DNA from: Rosa chinensis
Taxonomy: Eukaryota > Streptophyta > Magnoliopsida > Rosales > Rosaceae
Reading direction: 5' to 3'
DNA: 64,000 bases
Assembly (NCBI RefSeq): GCF_002994745.2
Contig: NC_037089.1
Span: forward strand, 78,516,347 to 78,580,346
A program made the translations under genes and the position numbers. The notes beneath the pieces are model-generated. The model had not been told where the DNA came from, made no database searches, and was given only the letters and a program-made list of their open reading frames with translations. Shown one piece after another: positions 23,715 through 36,884 of the stretch (positions within the stretch are counted from its first letter, which is position 1; the number at the start of each line of letters is the position of its first letter).

Positions 23715-25057
23715 CACTCTATACATCCAGGCCTTAGTTGAGGCCTTATTCAATTTCAATTTCAACTTTTGTTTTTGTTGCATTTTTATTCGTCCTTGAC
23801 AATGTGTGTTAAGAATATACATGATGGCCTATACATGAGGCTTTATTTTATAACAAGTTTTGCTTTCATAACAATTTTTGCATCGTGTTCTGAAGAAACA
23901 TTCATTCATAAAGTGGCTTTGCGGCCAAAGGTAGTACAAAAGTAAAAATTGAAACGGTTACATTCGCAATTATAAGGCCAAATGTGGCTTTAAAAATCAT
24001 AAGGATTACAGATCTTCTAAGAGTTTCTGGATCTTGTGGTGGCAAGGGGGCTGTGGTATGACCACTCGTGCTCTTCCTCTCTTCATCCACATCCCTCCTC
24101 TGATCTGAGTCGCAACTGCTATCGTCTGTACCGGAGGAAGATGGAAGGAAAAAATCCATCACAACCCTTCGAGGTGGTTATCTTCCGGGATGGAGATGGT
24201 ATTCAGAGAGAGCGCGACTCACAACCACATCTACCTCTAGGGGAAAAACGGCAGCCTGATAGTCAGACCCCGGAGGTAGGCCGCGGAAGAAGAACGGTCG
24301 GCCTCAAAGTGGCCTTCCGCCTCTCTCCCTTCTGCTCCACGCGGACAATCTGAGGAGAGGCATCCCTCAGAATCTGGTTCGGCCGCGTTAGGAGCGTCGC
24401 GTGTTCTTCAGTCTAACTGAAACCGGTGAATCCCATCCGGATTTCCAGAGACCAAAGACATGCGACTGGACCTGAGATTAGGCCAGAAGGCCTACCCAGG
24501 TTTTGTGATTAAGCCATAAAGCCTAGGAATTCGAGGCTAAGGGTGAGAACGTGAGGAGAAGATTTTAGAAACTGAAGGAAGAGAAGTATGGCTTGTGAAA
24601 ATGTCTCTAAAGAAGCCATATTTGCTTGTGTTTATCACTTATCCAAACTACAGGTATTTATAGCTCCAATCGCAGTAGCCTCAACAGTGCGATGGGCAGT
24701 TGAAGTATTTTCAATGCCATTAATAAGAGTATCAATGGAATTGAATGCTGTGATCTCGGAAATGAAGGAAGTTGGAAACGCGTGGGAAGCGGGGCAGTCT
24801 TCAAGGAGGTAACCGCCCCATTTAGAGATTATCTTTTCAAACAGTTTCAGTATCAATAAAGGCAAATTAAAACGCTGAACTGCTTGAAATTTGAAGTAAT
24901 ATTTGGGCCAAGCAAAGTGGGTTAAATATTTAACTTATTGATATTGTTCATACAAAATGGGCCTAACACTAGAGGCCAAAAGTTTTCGGCCGGCATGAGT
25001 TAAACGAAGTAAATGTTCGTCTAAGCAAAAACTGGCGTCGGCAGCGGCTCGCTCGGC

Positions 25058-28000
25058 CTATCGAACCCCCTCGCGAGCTTGAGCTAGGTTCTGAGATAAT
25101 ATTTCTGAGGCCGCTAGGGGTTGCTCCAGCAAGGGTTCCTTATGCTCAAGCCGGGCCGTCACAGCAGTCAATTGGGCCTGAAGATCTTGGATTTGGGACC
25201 GGAAATGGTTTTGCGTAATCCGAAAGTCTCTAACAAGGGTAGCCCTATCTCCCAGAAAGTCACGAGAGGAGTCCATTTGTTGAGCGAGGCCCCGATAGTG
25301 GGCCTGGGCTTGTCTGGCTTGCGCAGTCGCAGCTGCTCTTTCATTAATCCACTGGGGGAGATTCTGTAGCAGTTCGTCTATCTCAATGAACTCATTCTCA
25401 GTAATGGCTCGCTCGCGACGAAGAACCCTCAAGTATTCCAGAGCCCTGACGGATGCGCCAGGCAGCAGGATATCGGGACTTAAAAGTCGGTGAAGTCCGT
25501 CCCTGGCTTCATCTATCACTCCGGGAAGAGTCACCTCAAGTACGCGAGCTAGCCTTTCCAGTCTGGAAGGAGGTACATGCAGTGGATTTGGGGCAGCGGC
25601 AGCAGGAGCCTCAAGGGGCTCCACAACAGGAACTGCCTCCAGCACTGGATCAACGTTCACCCCTTCTCCTGCTTCAGGAGCATGGGGGGCAGGCTCTTGG
25701 TTAGCCATGTCTTCACTAGCTGGGTCAGCAGGATTAGCGCCAAGTACTTCCGCAGCAACAGCTACTTCCTCGACAGGACCAAGATTCTGGTTTTAAGGAG
25801 GAATCGTTAGAATGCCCAAAGAATAAGACAAGAATTAGGACATCATGCTTGTTAAGGAGAAACATACCTCTGCGGCCGGAGGCTCGCGAAGGATTGCTAT
25901 CGGCGCAGGTTCTTGAACTGTCTCGCCAGGAATCGGGTCAGGCGCTATCTATGCCAGGACAGGTATGGCGTTTGGTTCCTCATGAGGCGCATCCGAATGA
26001 GGCATTCTCTCTTCCACTTCAGTCGAGCTATCATCTATGACCTGCACATGGATTGCGGCCAATTGCATATTGCTCGCAACGCTGGCAAGAGGTGGAGGAT
26101 CATTGAAACCAGTGGGCACTTGGGCCTGTGGAGCAGATGTGCCTTCACCAGCAGCTAAGGGGCCTTCCCCAGTTTTCCTTGAGGACCTATGACGAACCTG
26201 CAAGCGAGGATTGTTATATGGTTGCACGAAATGAGAAGTAGATTCCAATATGCACTTTTAGTTTCTTACCAGTCGATCAGCGATTGGTTCATCTTCCTCC
26301 CACGGATCAGTTCGAGGGTCAGAACGACTGCGCTTGCGGGCTAAGATAGCGGCAATATGCCAAGGTCAAAGGATTAGACTTGACTTAGGAAGAAAGCATT
26401 TTTTTTTTTTAACAAGAAAGTTCTTACCGTTTGCGGGTTATCATCGTCGGAAGAGGAATCTTCAACTTCAGGCTCCGTTATTACCGTTTTTTGCTTCCTG
26501 TACTGGCCAGTGGCCGGGGAAGCATTAACTGCGCGACTGCCAGAAGGTGGCACATTTCCTTGGTGCAGCAAAGGTTGAGTAAAAAAGGAAGAGTGAAGGA
26601 AGGAATAAAATATAAACCAAGATACTTACCTCTTGAGGGGGCTCGCGAATTACGATACCAACCCGGGCCTAGCGCAGGGCTTGCGCCGGTTGAGTTGCCT
26701 GCTCAAGAGGAGGCTGAGATCGTACAGCATCTTCAGGAAAGCGAGTAAGCAGCTCGATGTCAGCAGCATAGGGATATCTCAGTTCCCCAAAGATGGTCGC
26801 GAAGAGTTCGTCATCCCGTTGGCTCCAACAATTAAGGGAAACTTCTGCCCACCATTCCTCGTATCCTTCCTCTGTCCCATCCACGGCGTCGATGTCCTTA
26901 GCCCAATCAAGAAGATCAACCAGTGCAAGCATGCTTTGTACCGGCAAAGGCCTAGAGGGGGGCCCAAATCTATTCCAAGAGGTGTTGTAGTTCCAAGCAT
27001 CATACAGCGGGAATGGCACTAATTGGACGAGGCCGAATTGGCGAGCAAAATGGTTAGGAGCGTAAAGCTCATATCTAAGTTCTTCGGCAGCAATCCTAAT
27101 GTCCGAATAGGAGATCGCATTGTGAAAAGCCAAGCGCACGTGATCGCTGTAGTGGGGAGTGCCAGGGAGGAATCCGTTTTCGAGCGGAGCTGGGAATCTT
27201 CTGCCCAGTACTAAGTCGCAGTAGGGCATTTCGTGCAGAAGGTACAGATATATGAAGCACTCGGAGTAAGGAGGAGATGAGTACTTTTCCTCGCGGCTGA
27301 ACCATTGACCCAAGAGTTGGTCAGCCGGTGGAAGCAACGGGATGTCATCGCGACGAAAATATGGAAAATAAGTTTGAATCCATAAGTCAAGGATCCAAAA
27401 AGGGCCAGAAATGCTAGTCTCGAAAGGATGCATAGTGGCCTGGTATAGAGTGCGATAGAGTGAGCCCAACACAGGTTGCCCGAGCCCGACACTGCGGCCG
27501 TTTTCAGAAGAGTCCAAGCACCAGTGGGCTTACAGGAGGAAGTACAGAAGATGAATTTACAAAGCCAGTACTCTAAGAAAGCAATTCTGCCAGTCGCATT
27601 GTGCTCCCAGCTGTAATAAGACAGCCACCGTGGATAAGAGTCGGTGTGAGCGCTGCGACCATGTTGGGCCATGGTCGTAGTGAAAGTGACAGAGTCGAAT
27701 TGGCCATGCAGATAAGGCTCGTCATCAATGGGTAAGCTAGCGATGGTGAGAATATCCAGCAAAGTGATACTCATTTGGCCAAATCGAAAATCAAAGGTGT
27801 TTGTGGCGGTGTTCCAAAAATAGAGAAAGGCAGCAAGCGGTGAACGATTGCCACTGCGCGGAAGACGAAAACAAAGATCGATAGTATGAGTGATACCTGC
27901 CGCATTCCAACGAGCCAGATCTCACTTTCGTGCTTCGCGATACCAAGAAAGCTCTGCCGCGCTGATAGAGGATGGCCAGTGCCCTATTTTTGCTCGATGT

Positions 28001-28278
28001 TTCTGGGCACCCCAACTGTTGAAATCCCCAGGAGTCCTTTGGAGGACTGGAATGGGCCGACGAGCGGGCAGGCCGTAGAAAGCGATGGCGGCGCCAGGAA
28101 TAGAGTCTCACGGCGCTGGGCCCAGTCCGACATGATGGTTTGGGAACTAGAGGAGTAGGGGTCTATGGATAGTGGTGTGAAGACGAATGCGGGCACCGAT
28201 GTTAGTTCCCCAAGAATGGGCGACCTGTTCGTTCAGTTCTTCTTCTTGATCGATGACTATCTTCTTTGGGGGAGCCAT
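25058..28278 (-). pseudogene. Antisense ORF of the retrotransposon: plant mobile domain protein, spliced and frameshifted
   Basis: On the minus strand an ATG at 28278 begins MAPPKKIVID. The region 27780-26669 matches the aminotransferase-like plant mobile domain (SITLLDILTIASLPID, then FLEYWLCKFIFC and, after a frameshift near 27500, SLYRTLYQATMHPF and ILDLWIQTYFPYF). Downstream, good minus-strand donors at 26629, 26427, 26269 and 25867 (for example AAGAG|GTAAGTA) separate short open exons. The last exon, 25708-25058, codes a Pro/Ala-rich then coiled-coil tail. Antisense extra ORFs between integrase and 3' LTR are known in Tat elements. The function is not known. Stops and frameshifts make this copy a pseudogene. 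Confidence 0.75.
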
Positions 28279-28542
28279 TTCTGGGTTTATGTGAGGAAGA
28301 TGTTGGCAGTAAGAGGGTTTCTGGGTTTAGGAGACTAAAAGAGTTTCTGATGTGACGGGTCTGAAGTGGCTGCGGGTTTAAATAAGAAATTTTTTAGGGA
28401 AACGATACGACAGAAAGGCATTTTCGCAAGCGAAAGGATGCGACCCTCATTAATGATATCGTTTCAAGCAATGGGCGCGTCGTTCTAGTCCCCTTCAATC
28501 AGTTACATCTTCGCGGGCCTGATTTCGGGGCCTGGGGGGCAA

Positions 28543-29353
28543 TGTTTGAGCCCAAAAGTATTTTTGGCAAAATCCTTTAGTGGGTTTAGCCCAACTAGCA
28601 GATACCTGCGGCCCAAAAATAATCCTACTTGGGTTTGGGTTATAGCTTCGCTCATTCCGTGATCCATAAGGAAAATGAAACCTTATTGGAATCTAGTAGC
28701 AGAGATTGAATATGAAACTTCAATCAATAATCCTTCTATAGCAAGGAACAGTCGAAACCCTAGGTGAATAAATACCAGGTTTAAAGGACAAACGAGGACC
28801 TCTCTCGAATCAATCAATCCCAGCGATTATAAAGCCTCCCCAGAGCAAACCTTCAACCTTGTTAAAACCCAGTGACCGCGCGCCAGTCTTAGTCTTTCCA
28901 AGTGCCGATTGTCAGCGTCACTAGATCAACCCGGCGACAGTACTTCCAGTCCTAGTCTCTCCAAGAGCGGACTGCCAGTGCTACTGCCATCGATACAACC
29001 AGCGAAGCAAGGGTAACGCCCTCGCAACCCAGAGAAACTAAAGTCACGCTTTAGCAAAACCCGTGCTTCCTCCAAACTTCCCAGTGATTGATTTGCTCAA
29101 CCTACAACGTTGAGTATCGATTCAGTGACGCGAAGAGATCACATCCAAAGTCCTTATCCGTAAGGCAAGAAGTCCTTTCTCGGAAGGCTAGAGAAGAACC
29201 TTGTGGCGAGCTTGGTGTTCTCCTCGTCCACAACGCTTGAAGAAGAAGTCAGGTCAAGGGACTCCCCCGACGACTGTACCCCACGGTGCTAGCACCCTTG
29301 CGCACACGCTCAAAAGAGACAGTTTGCACGCCAACTGATTTTGGAGCCAAACA
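28543..29353 (+). repeat. 3' LTR of the gypsy element
   Basis: 811 bp, starting TGTTTGAGCCC right after GGGGGGCAA and ending GAGCCAAACA. It is collinear with the 5' LTR, with scattered substitutions and small deletions; the first 250 bp diverge most. Confidence 0.95.
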
Positions 29354-29358
29354 ATATG

Positions 29359-30028
29359 AAACCAAAGTCCATTGATCACATTTTCTTTCAAGACACATTA
29401 TTGTCTCTTTTGATCGGGAACAAGAACACACATTCTTGTCCGTTCTTGTTGATTTGTATATTGATAAGCACTACCTTATTAATCATTATGAAAAACCAGC
29501 TAATGATATATTAATGTAATCGAGCAGTTCTGGGTTATGTGAGGCCAAGAGAGTGGTAGGGGAAGACGGTGGTGGAGATGATGATATTAATGGTGGCGCA
29601 TAATAATTAGACAAATCTAATGCTATTGAGTATTATAAGCAAAAAGCTTATTTACCTTTGTTAACTAAATGATCAACCCTTATAGCTAAAATGGAAGGGG
29701 CCCATTTTGGAGATATCACTACTTCGAGTCTTCGATCATGAGAGTAACAGGGAGAGAAGAGAAAACCTCCAACTCTCCAAGACCATGCCGCCACCACTTT
29801 TGAGCCACCAGAACCCACTCGTGCAATGGGAAAAAGAAAGAGCCGGAATTATATATAAAAAGGTATATATCTATTATGTAATCATTATCATCGGATAATA
29901 TCTTTTATGTTTCTGCGTGCTCACAGAAACTGTTATATATTACACTAATTCCTGCGGCTACAGTGTCTGAGCTCTTTTCTATATACGATACAGCATGTGC
30001 TGTCATAGTAATCGATAGTGTGATACTG
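29359..30028. other. Intergenic, no gene seen
   Basis: AT-rich sequence between the gypsy and CACTA-like elements. Only short unsupported open frames are present (for example 29707-29898). Confidence 0.5.
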
Positions 30029-33000
30029 CACTACTAGAAGAGTAGAAGACCCCTATCACACACGGAAGAGAATCCGTGTGAAATCATATTATTTCATTTA
30101 GAAATTCGTGTGAAAACATCAATATGCGGTACAACCACGGATTAATAATTCGTATGTATTGCTGGCGTAGCTAATGCTACTTTCACACGGATTGATCATT
30201 ATGTGTGAATGCATTTGATGGGTCTCAGTTTAATTACAACTTCGCTATTATGTCCCATCACCAAAAAATCCGTGTGTACCAAATATATTTATTAAATTTT
30301 ATTAAATTATTCACATATTTATTTTTTGGCCCCTTAAATTATTGTCCTTTTAATTTTTTTTTTTTTTTCTATTCCATTTCTCAGTTCTCTTGTTGGGGAT
30401 TCTGTCCTTTATTCGAATTCGACTTCGACTTCACCATCTGAATATATAAGCAAAGCTACCAACTGTTGCGATGTGAGGCCTTGAATTGAATATGAAATGG
30501 ACAACTGCACCACCAAAACAAAAATAAGCAAACCAAAACGAACACCAACTGCACTAGCAGCTAAACTAAATCCTACAAGAGCAGTACAACGTTTCACAAG
30601 ATTAGTACTACATTCCATAAGCTGAGATAAGAACAAGACTAAATTACCTTAAATTTTACCTAAAAAGCAGCAAACTTGAGGGACATTTGGGGAATCTAAT
30701 TTCAAATCAAGAGCCTTTATTTGCTCATCTGGCCAGATTGAGGTGTCGGCGACAATCTTATTGGTATTCTATGATACCCACACACAAATTTTTTTTTTTG
30801 GTAAAATTTCTCACCGCCAATGCCTCCACCATAAGCACAGATTCACTCCTTAAGCACCCACTACAGCCACCACGAAGGAATTGGCCTTTTAATTCTCAAT
30901 ACCAGCAAATCAAGACCACCAACACCCTTCAAATCATTCGTCAAAGGAATCGTAAAAGACCTAGAAACCAAAACCATAATTAAATCCATATGCAGCTAAG
31001 ATTGAATCTGAGAAACTAAAATCAGTCATACACTCGGAACAATTATGAAGAAGAAGAATCAAGGTAGAGGATTCATTACCGTACGTTGGAAGCAGAGAGC
31101 TAAAAAACATATTATCAGCTTTGTTGCCGGTGATAGATCTGAGAGAAAGAGAGAGAGATTATAAGAGAGAAATTCAGGGGGAGAGAGAGAGAGAGAGAGA
31201 GGAGCGAGATCTGCAGCTCTGGGGTTCTCGACGGCTTAGGGATTTTTCACAGCTGCAGAAGCTTAGAAAGTGAGTGGGTATTGGGAAGGCTTGGCTTTTA
31301 TATGGGGGGAAGGTACTTATGCCCTAGATAACGATTTGTAATTCCTGCCCTGATTTTTCATTTTTTTTTGGCCCACAAGAAATAAAAAATAATATTTTTA
31401 TTGATTAATTTCAGTTTAGTACCCTGTGGTTTGGGGGTAATATCATGTCAGTCCCTGCTCTTTCAATTTGATCAGCAACACCCCTGTGCTTTCAATTTCA
31501 ATCAGCCGTGCCCAAATTTTACTGTTCCGTCCAATTTGAACGTTAACTTTGACTGTGGGGCCCACTTTGGGGGCTAAAAATGTCATTTCATATACATTAT
31601 CTTATTTTCTCCTCCTCTCTCTCTCAGCTCGATGGTTTCTCTTTCTCTTTCTGGGCCGCACGACCCTCTCTCTCTCTCTCACCCACACACTGCCACCGCC
31701 GGAAATCATGGCGTCCGGCCACCGATTCTTAACATCGCCACTACTACTCGAACCACAGCACAAACCCGACCCAAACCCAAAGAGAATCAATGATTGGCAC
31801 GAGCCCAGCCACCGTACACTACTCGCCATCTCTCCCTCTCCTCAAGTCTCGCCGCCTCTCCGCCTAAACCTCCACCCTCAGATTCGCTCCCACACGTGTC
31901 TCCTCAAGCTTTCCTACAGCACCAAGCTTCTGATGCAGAGCGACCTGGACAAGCTCGCCGCTAAGTTCTATTTCCACGCCGGAAGCTTCTCGAAGATCTA
32001 CAAATCAAGCTTCCTATTTGTTTCTTTAAAATTTTATTGGTATAAAAATCAAAGCTTTTGAAGAATTATGTCACGTTTTTGTCTGGCTCTACTGAATTAT
32101 TGGCTTCTGAATTCTGGGTTTTCATTGGTTTTGGTCTGGGGTGTTATATTTTTTCGAAGGGGGAGAATTGGGTTTTGAAGGTTTGCTCTTTGGAATTTCT
32201 CCCTTATTTATATCAAAGAATCACTTTGATTTTCAATCAAATTGTGATAGTTTGGCTTCTGGGTTTCAATTTATATATGTTTCGTAGTTAATTGGTTCCT
32301 AATTTGCAACTGTGATATATACATTTTTGTGACTTTAGGAGGAAAGATCCATTTTCGTAGAAATGAAGTCTGTGAACAATGAATTCGGTGTTGGTATTGT
32401 GACGGGGACGACCATTCGTTGTGTTCTTTGTTGAGAAAGCAAAGGTAGTAGCTCAAAGAGCAATCTTGAATTCGTTTGTTTGAGGTAAGATGGAGATTGT
32501 GGTTATTGTTTGAACTTTGGTTGTTTCGTCCAGATATAGTTTTGAATGGTGAACTTGATGTGCCATGTTCTTCTGTAAGTTTAGTTATTGATGATTAAGA
32601 ATTGAAGTTGAATGGGTTACTGTTAGATTTGCTCCTTGTGTTTATGTTTTGATCTGCAAAATCGATAGAGGTTATGGTGGAGGATTTATGGTGTAAATTG
32701 AGAGTGGGTTGTTAGGTTTGGAGAGGAGGGAAGTGGAGGAAGGCGACGAGCCCTAGAGGGAGATGAGCTTGCTGGGTTATTCGGAGTTAACCATCGGAGC
32801 TTAGAGAGAGAGAGGTTGGTGGGCAGGTATGGGTTTGTGGAGGGTAGGGGAAGACTAGGACGTGAGGAGCGGTGATTTTGGTCGCTGGATATCAACATTG
32901 TTGTTGGGGTGAGGAGGACTAGAGGAAGAAGAAGAAGATTTATGAAAATTTGAGTGAAATGTCCAAATTAGCCATTCAGGTGGACCTCACTCAACCAGCT

Positions 33001-33793
33001 GGTCACCGCCATATCATCACTTGACGTTCAAATTGGACGAAACAGTAAAATTTGGGCACGGCTGATTGAAATTGAAAGCACAAGGGTGTTGCTGATCAAA
33101 TTGAAAGAGCAGGGACTGACATGATGTTACCCCCAAACCACAGGGTACTAAACTGAAATTAATCCTACTTTTATATTTAAATAAATTTTGAAATTCTTCA
33201 ATATGGGGTTCCCATGTCCACTCCGAGTCTAAAATATATAGCATTAGATGCATCTAGAGAGACAAAGTAACTTATAGCTATGTCGTGATCCGAGTGTCTA
33301 GGGAGAAGGCAGTATACAAAGAATTTATGGAAAGAAAGTAATGAATTGGGATATTGAAATTTTCAGAGAGTTATCGAAAAAACTTCACACGGATATCTGT
33401 ATGGAACAAAATATTTTTAGAATTATTGTGCTGTGTATAAATATGTTTATTAAATTTTAAATAGTTAAGTTGTTTTTATTTTGAAATAAGATTCACACGG
33501 AAATCTGTGTGAATGTCTAACACAAATAAAATAATTTTTAAAACATTAATAAAACTTCACCAGATATCTGTGTGTGACCATAATTCATTGGATATCTGTG
33601 TGAATTTCACATGGATTTTCGTGTGAATTTTTGTAGTCTCATTTTTAGTTTTCATTTCACACGGAAAACTGTGTAAATATAGTTTTACACACAAATATCT
33701 GTGTGTTTGCAGTGTTTTACACACGAAATTTTCTCCGTGTGAATATCTGTGTGAACCAAATCTGTGTGTGATGGGGGGTTTTGCTAGTAAGAG
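30029..33793. mobile_element. CACTA-like non-autonomous DNA transposon
   Basis: The left end reads CACTACTAGAAGAG...ACCCCTATCACACACGG. The right end is its degenerate complement (CTGTGTGTGATGGGGGGTTT, then GCTAGTAAG). Many subterminal units of TCACACGGAT.TCTGTGTGAA type, themselves inverted repeats, fill 30050-30270 and 33380-33770, as expected of TNPA-type binding sites in CACTA elements. No transposase is visible, and the expected 3-bp duplication is not clear. The interior holds unrelated sequence including the TIR element at 31403-33164. Confidence 0.75.
31403..33164. mobile_element. TIR element nested in the CACTA-like element, with gene-like cargo
   Basis: About 140 bp at the left (from GATTAATTTCAGTTTAGTAC) is repeated inverted at the right end (GTACTAAACTGAAATTAATC) with few mismatches. 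The right arm lies at about 33020-33164. Between the arms is a (CT)n tract, then GC-rich sequence with open frames (31690-32060 plus; 32898-32686 minus) that I cannot assign. Long TIRs with captured gene-like sequence point to a Pack-type, Mutator-like element. No 9-bp duplication could be confirmed. Confidence 0.75.
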
Positions 33794-34839
33794 GGACACC
33801 CTTTGATATAAAGCAACGTAGTGTCTGCTCGCTCAACTCAATTGAATTGGCTTGAGAAAGAACCCAAGGGGTGAAGAAATGTTGGCGGATCTAGTCCCAC
33901 ATATATAGAGATAACACTTCGACTGTAAGTGTAGACATACAAACACAGGTACTGAACCAAATCAAATTATCATTTGAGTCAAAGAAATTTAAAAAAAGCA
34001 TTGTTTTACCGTGTACAATAACCTTAAAACATTATAACACATTTCGCCATAAGAAAGATCTATGATATATTAACTTATTAGGTGAACCCTAAAAACTGTA
34101 GTTATCTATTTTATTTTATCACAAGTCCAATAGTTTGAGTTTTCAAGCTAACAATAATCAACTACTAAACATAGAGACTGTCACACAGAGGCCATGCTTT
34201 GAAATCCCTTCTAAGCGAGTGAATGAGGGGTGGATCCTATTCACATGTGAGGAATGCAGGAAATTAACTAATATTGGTAAATGTTTAAGCATTGAATTGA
34301 AAATGTATATCTTCTTGCATTTCTTGCTGTACAAGGTTTGAGGAAGGTTCTAGTTAGTCTAGCTATAACCCACGGACTAGGTCACTTCCTCTAACTAATT
34401 GTTCACATATCATGTTCTGGTTTTATTTCAATATTTTCAGTCAACTTCTGCTTCACATGTCCTTAATATAAATCCATTTATCCTTTATAATTTTCCAATG
34501 TTATTTCTAAACTATAACCCTGATTATATGTAGTTATATACATAATATGCATATCCGATCCTAGATTTACTTGTCGGATCAAGAAGCATAGATTTTACAA
34601 TTTTTAATGCATTTTCAACTCTAAATTCTGTTAGTATCAAATATAATTGAAAAACATTTACTATAATTTTAGAGTTTAAAGAATTAAACCTACCCCAGAT
34701 ATGTGGAAAGCTTCAAGTTGACCTAACTGTTGTACCTATCAAGATAGCCAATCCCCTACCTCTCTAATTGTACACAGTTGATTTTTTTCTAAGAATCTAA
34801 GGAGTAACAACTAAGATTCTTTACACATGGTCTGGTACT

Positions 34840-35083
34840 TTTGGATATGGTGTTGAAGAGGACGTTGTCTTCTTTGCAGTTGACTATGAGGTTTTACTGA
34901 TACTTTCGGGTTCATATGGTCAAAGTAGCCTTGGAAAGAGGCGTATGATGGTTAGAGTTTGGGCCCATTGGTCTGATGATATCTGTAACCGCGGTTTCTT
35001 GGGGTTTTGGTTTATGTCTCCCCCGATATATGATTTCTAGTTGATTGAATGGTTATTTATCTTTTTCTCAAAAAAAAAAAAAC
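34840..35083 (+). mobile_element. Possible 5'-truncated LINE or SINE tail
   Basis: The sequence ends TTATTTATCTTTTTCTC followed by about 13 A residues at 35071-35083, and resembles a LINE 3' UTR. There is no coding part, and the 5' limit is a guess. Confidence 0.3.
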
Positions 35084-35479
35084 CTAAAATAAAGTTTCCT
35101 TTGTCTGATACACATATATAAAGATTATATGGTAAATTGTTGTAAAACGCAATAGGGAGCTAACTGGTTAACAAAAATGATGTCGAATCTCACTTGATTT
35201 TTTTCTTTCTTCTAACTTTCATAAAAGAAAAATACCACTACATCAATACTTAATTGGTGAATTTGGCTTTAACCTACTCACCTATCACCGCTATCCTTTT
35301 CATTTGCATTCTTAGTTTTTCTCATATCGAACTTTTCTTTCTTTATACTTTTAACTTGCATAGCCACACACACATAACAGTTTAACTTGGTAAAGAAGGT
35401 GGAGGATAGAGCTGAAAAATCTTTGAGTTTAATCAATACGAGACCTCCAATTGGTTCAAAAACTTTGAGAACATTTTGG

Positions 35480-35983
35480 AAAGGGTAAATTTCGCAAACA
35501 GTATACCAAGTAAATGTCACTAATAATTCTTATACATAAAGTTTCAAACCAAACATTTCGGTACACAAAATCTGAAACTCGACCCACTATCAGTACACGA
35601 CGTCAATTTTTGACACCAAAATGTCCATTATGCCCTCAGTTCTTTTTTTTCTTTAATAATTTTTTTTTCTTTTCCTTCGTTTTATCTCTTTCTTCTTCCT
35701 TCTTCCTGGCTCACTCCCTCGCTTCCAATGCCGCCTTCCTCACCTCGCATAACAGAAAAAAAATGACTCGAGTCATTTATAGAAAAAAAAAATAACAGAA
35801 AAAAAATTATTAAAAAAAAGAACTGAGTGCATAATGGACATTTTGGTGTTAAAAATTAAAGTTGTGTACTGATAGTAGGTCGAGTTTCAGATTTCATGTA
35901 CCGAAATGTTTGGTTTAAAACTTTATGTATAAGAATTATTAATGATTTTTAGTTTGTGTACTGTTTGTGAAATTTTTACTTTT
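35480..35983. mobile_element. Long-TIR MITE (Mutator-like style)
   Basis: Arms of about 170 bp: the left starts near GTAAATTTCGCAAACAGTA and the right ends CTGTTTGTGAAATTTTTAC. Both arms end internally at AAATGTCCATTATGCCCTCA or its complement, followed by poly-T/poly-A and a short CT-rich centre. It is non-coding. Confidence 0.8.
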
Positions 35984-36681
35984 AGAAAAAACAAAATATA
36001 GATTTTATGTGTCGACTACGTGAATTTAATGTTGGATCTGGTTCAAAAACTTTTGAGTTTGGGGTGTGATGTGCTTCAATGTTTCGTAATGAAGCCGTAT
36101 TAAAAAGCGAGGCATTGGAATTTTTCGAATGTAGTGTATTGTAGACAATGACAGAGAAGAAGAAATTAATAAATTGAGAGTTGAAAACAAAACAATCAGA
36201 AAAAGAAAAAATTGAGTAGTGGGATGCGCAGAAGAATCAGAGTTGGTGTTAGCAGGTGATGGGATGGCTGTCAAAGCACTCCATATTTATATGATGAGCT
36301 TCCTTTTGAATTAAGCCGACCCTGACCCTACCCAGTTGGCTTGTTTTTTTTTAATTAATCTTGAAAGATAAGCAATTTGTTAAATCAATCTGCTAGAATG
36401 AAAGAATCAATCTATCATTCTTATAAAGTTTTAAGGGCCATCAAGGGTAAAGAAGAAACCTGAAACCCTTTTTAACTCATCACTTCGTGTGTGTTTTTGC
36501 TTTCTATAATTATGCATATCTTTCTATGGGTATTCCCCATTATTTCAATGCAAGTTTGACCTTCAAAAACTTTCATAAATTATTAAATTTTTGTGGCTAG
36601 ATATCGGTCCTATTAATGTTATTGAAAATGATCACTTTCTTTTTCTTTTTTCTTTAGAATGAGAATGGAAAATATCACTTT

Positions 36682-36884
36682 TGTTGTAGAGAAACTGAAT
36701 TTGAGAGAAATTTGCTGTGTATTCTCATTGATAATAGGGGCATCTTTATATAGATGATTACAATGCATAGAGTTAGAATCATACAAGGAAAGATAATCTC
36801 TAGATTCTACTAATTGAACCATATTACCACTAGTTCAAGTAACCTAGAGTTTGGATAAAACACAAATAGAGATATCCTTAAACA
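36682..36884 (-). repeat. 3' LTR of the copia element
   Basis: 203 bp, plus-strand start TGTTGTAGAG and end CCTTAAACA. In element orientation it is preceded by the purine tract AAGGGGGAG at 36885-36893. Confidence 0.96.

Larger units (their letters stand above)
14902..29353 (+). mobile_element. Complete Ty3/gypsy LTR retrotransposon, Tat lineage
   Basis: LTRs at 14902-15720 and 28543-29353, TG...CA ends, TSD ATATG and a purine tract (GGGGGGCAA) before the 3' LTR delimit a 14.45-kb element. The coding order gag, protease, reverse transcriptase, RNase H, second archaeal-type RNase H, integrase is that of gypsy elements; two RNase H domains mark the Tat (Ogre/Retand-related) lineage. About 5 kb between integrase and the 3' LTR carries an antisense ORF. 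Several stops and frameshifts break gag and pol, and the two LTRs differ at several percent of positions by eye, so this is an old copy unable to move on its own. Confidence 0.95.

Noticed and set aside
36026..36274. 82-residue minus-strand frame with a hydrophobic segment, like a small secreted protein
   Set aside because: It starts at a TTG codon, has no known motif, and the TATA-like sequence is too close to the frame start.
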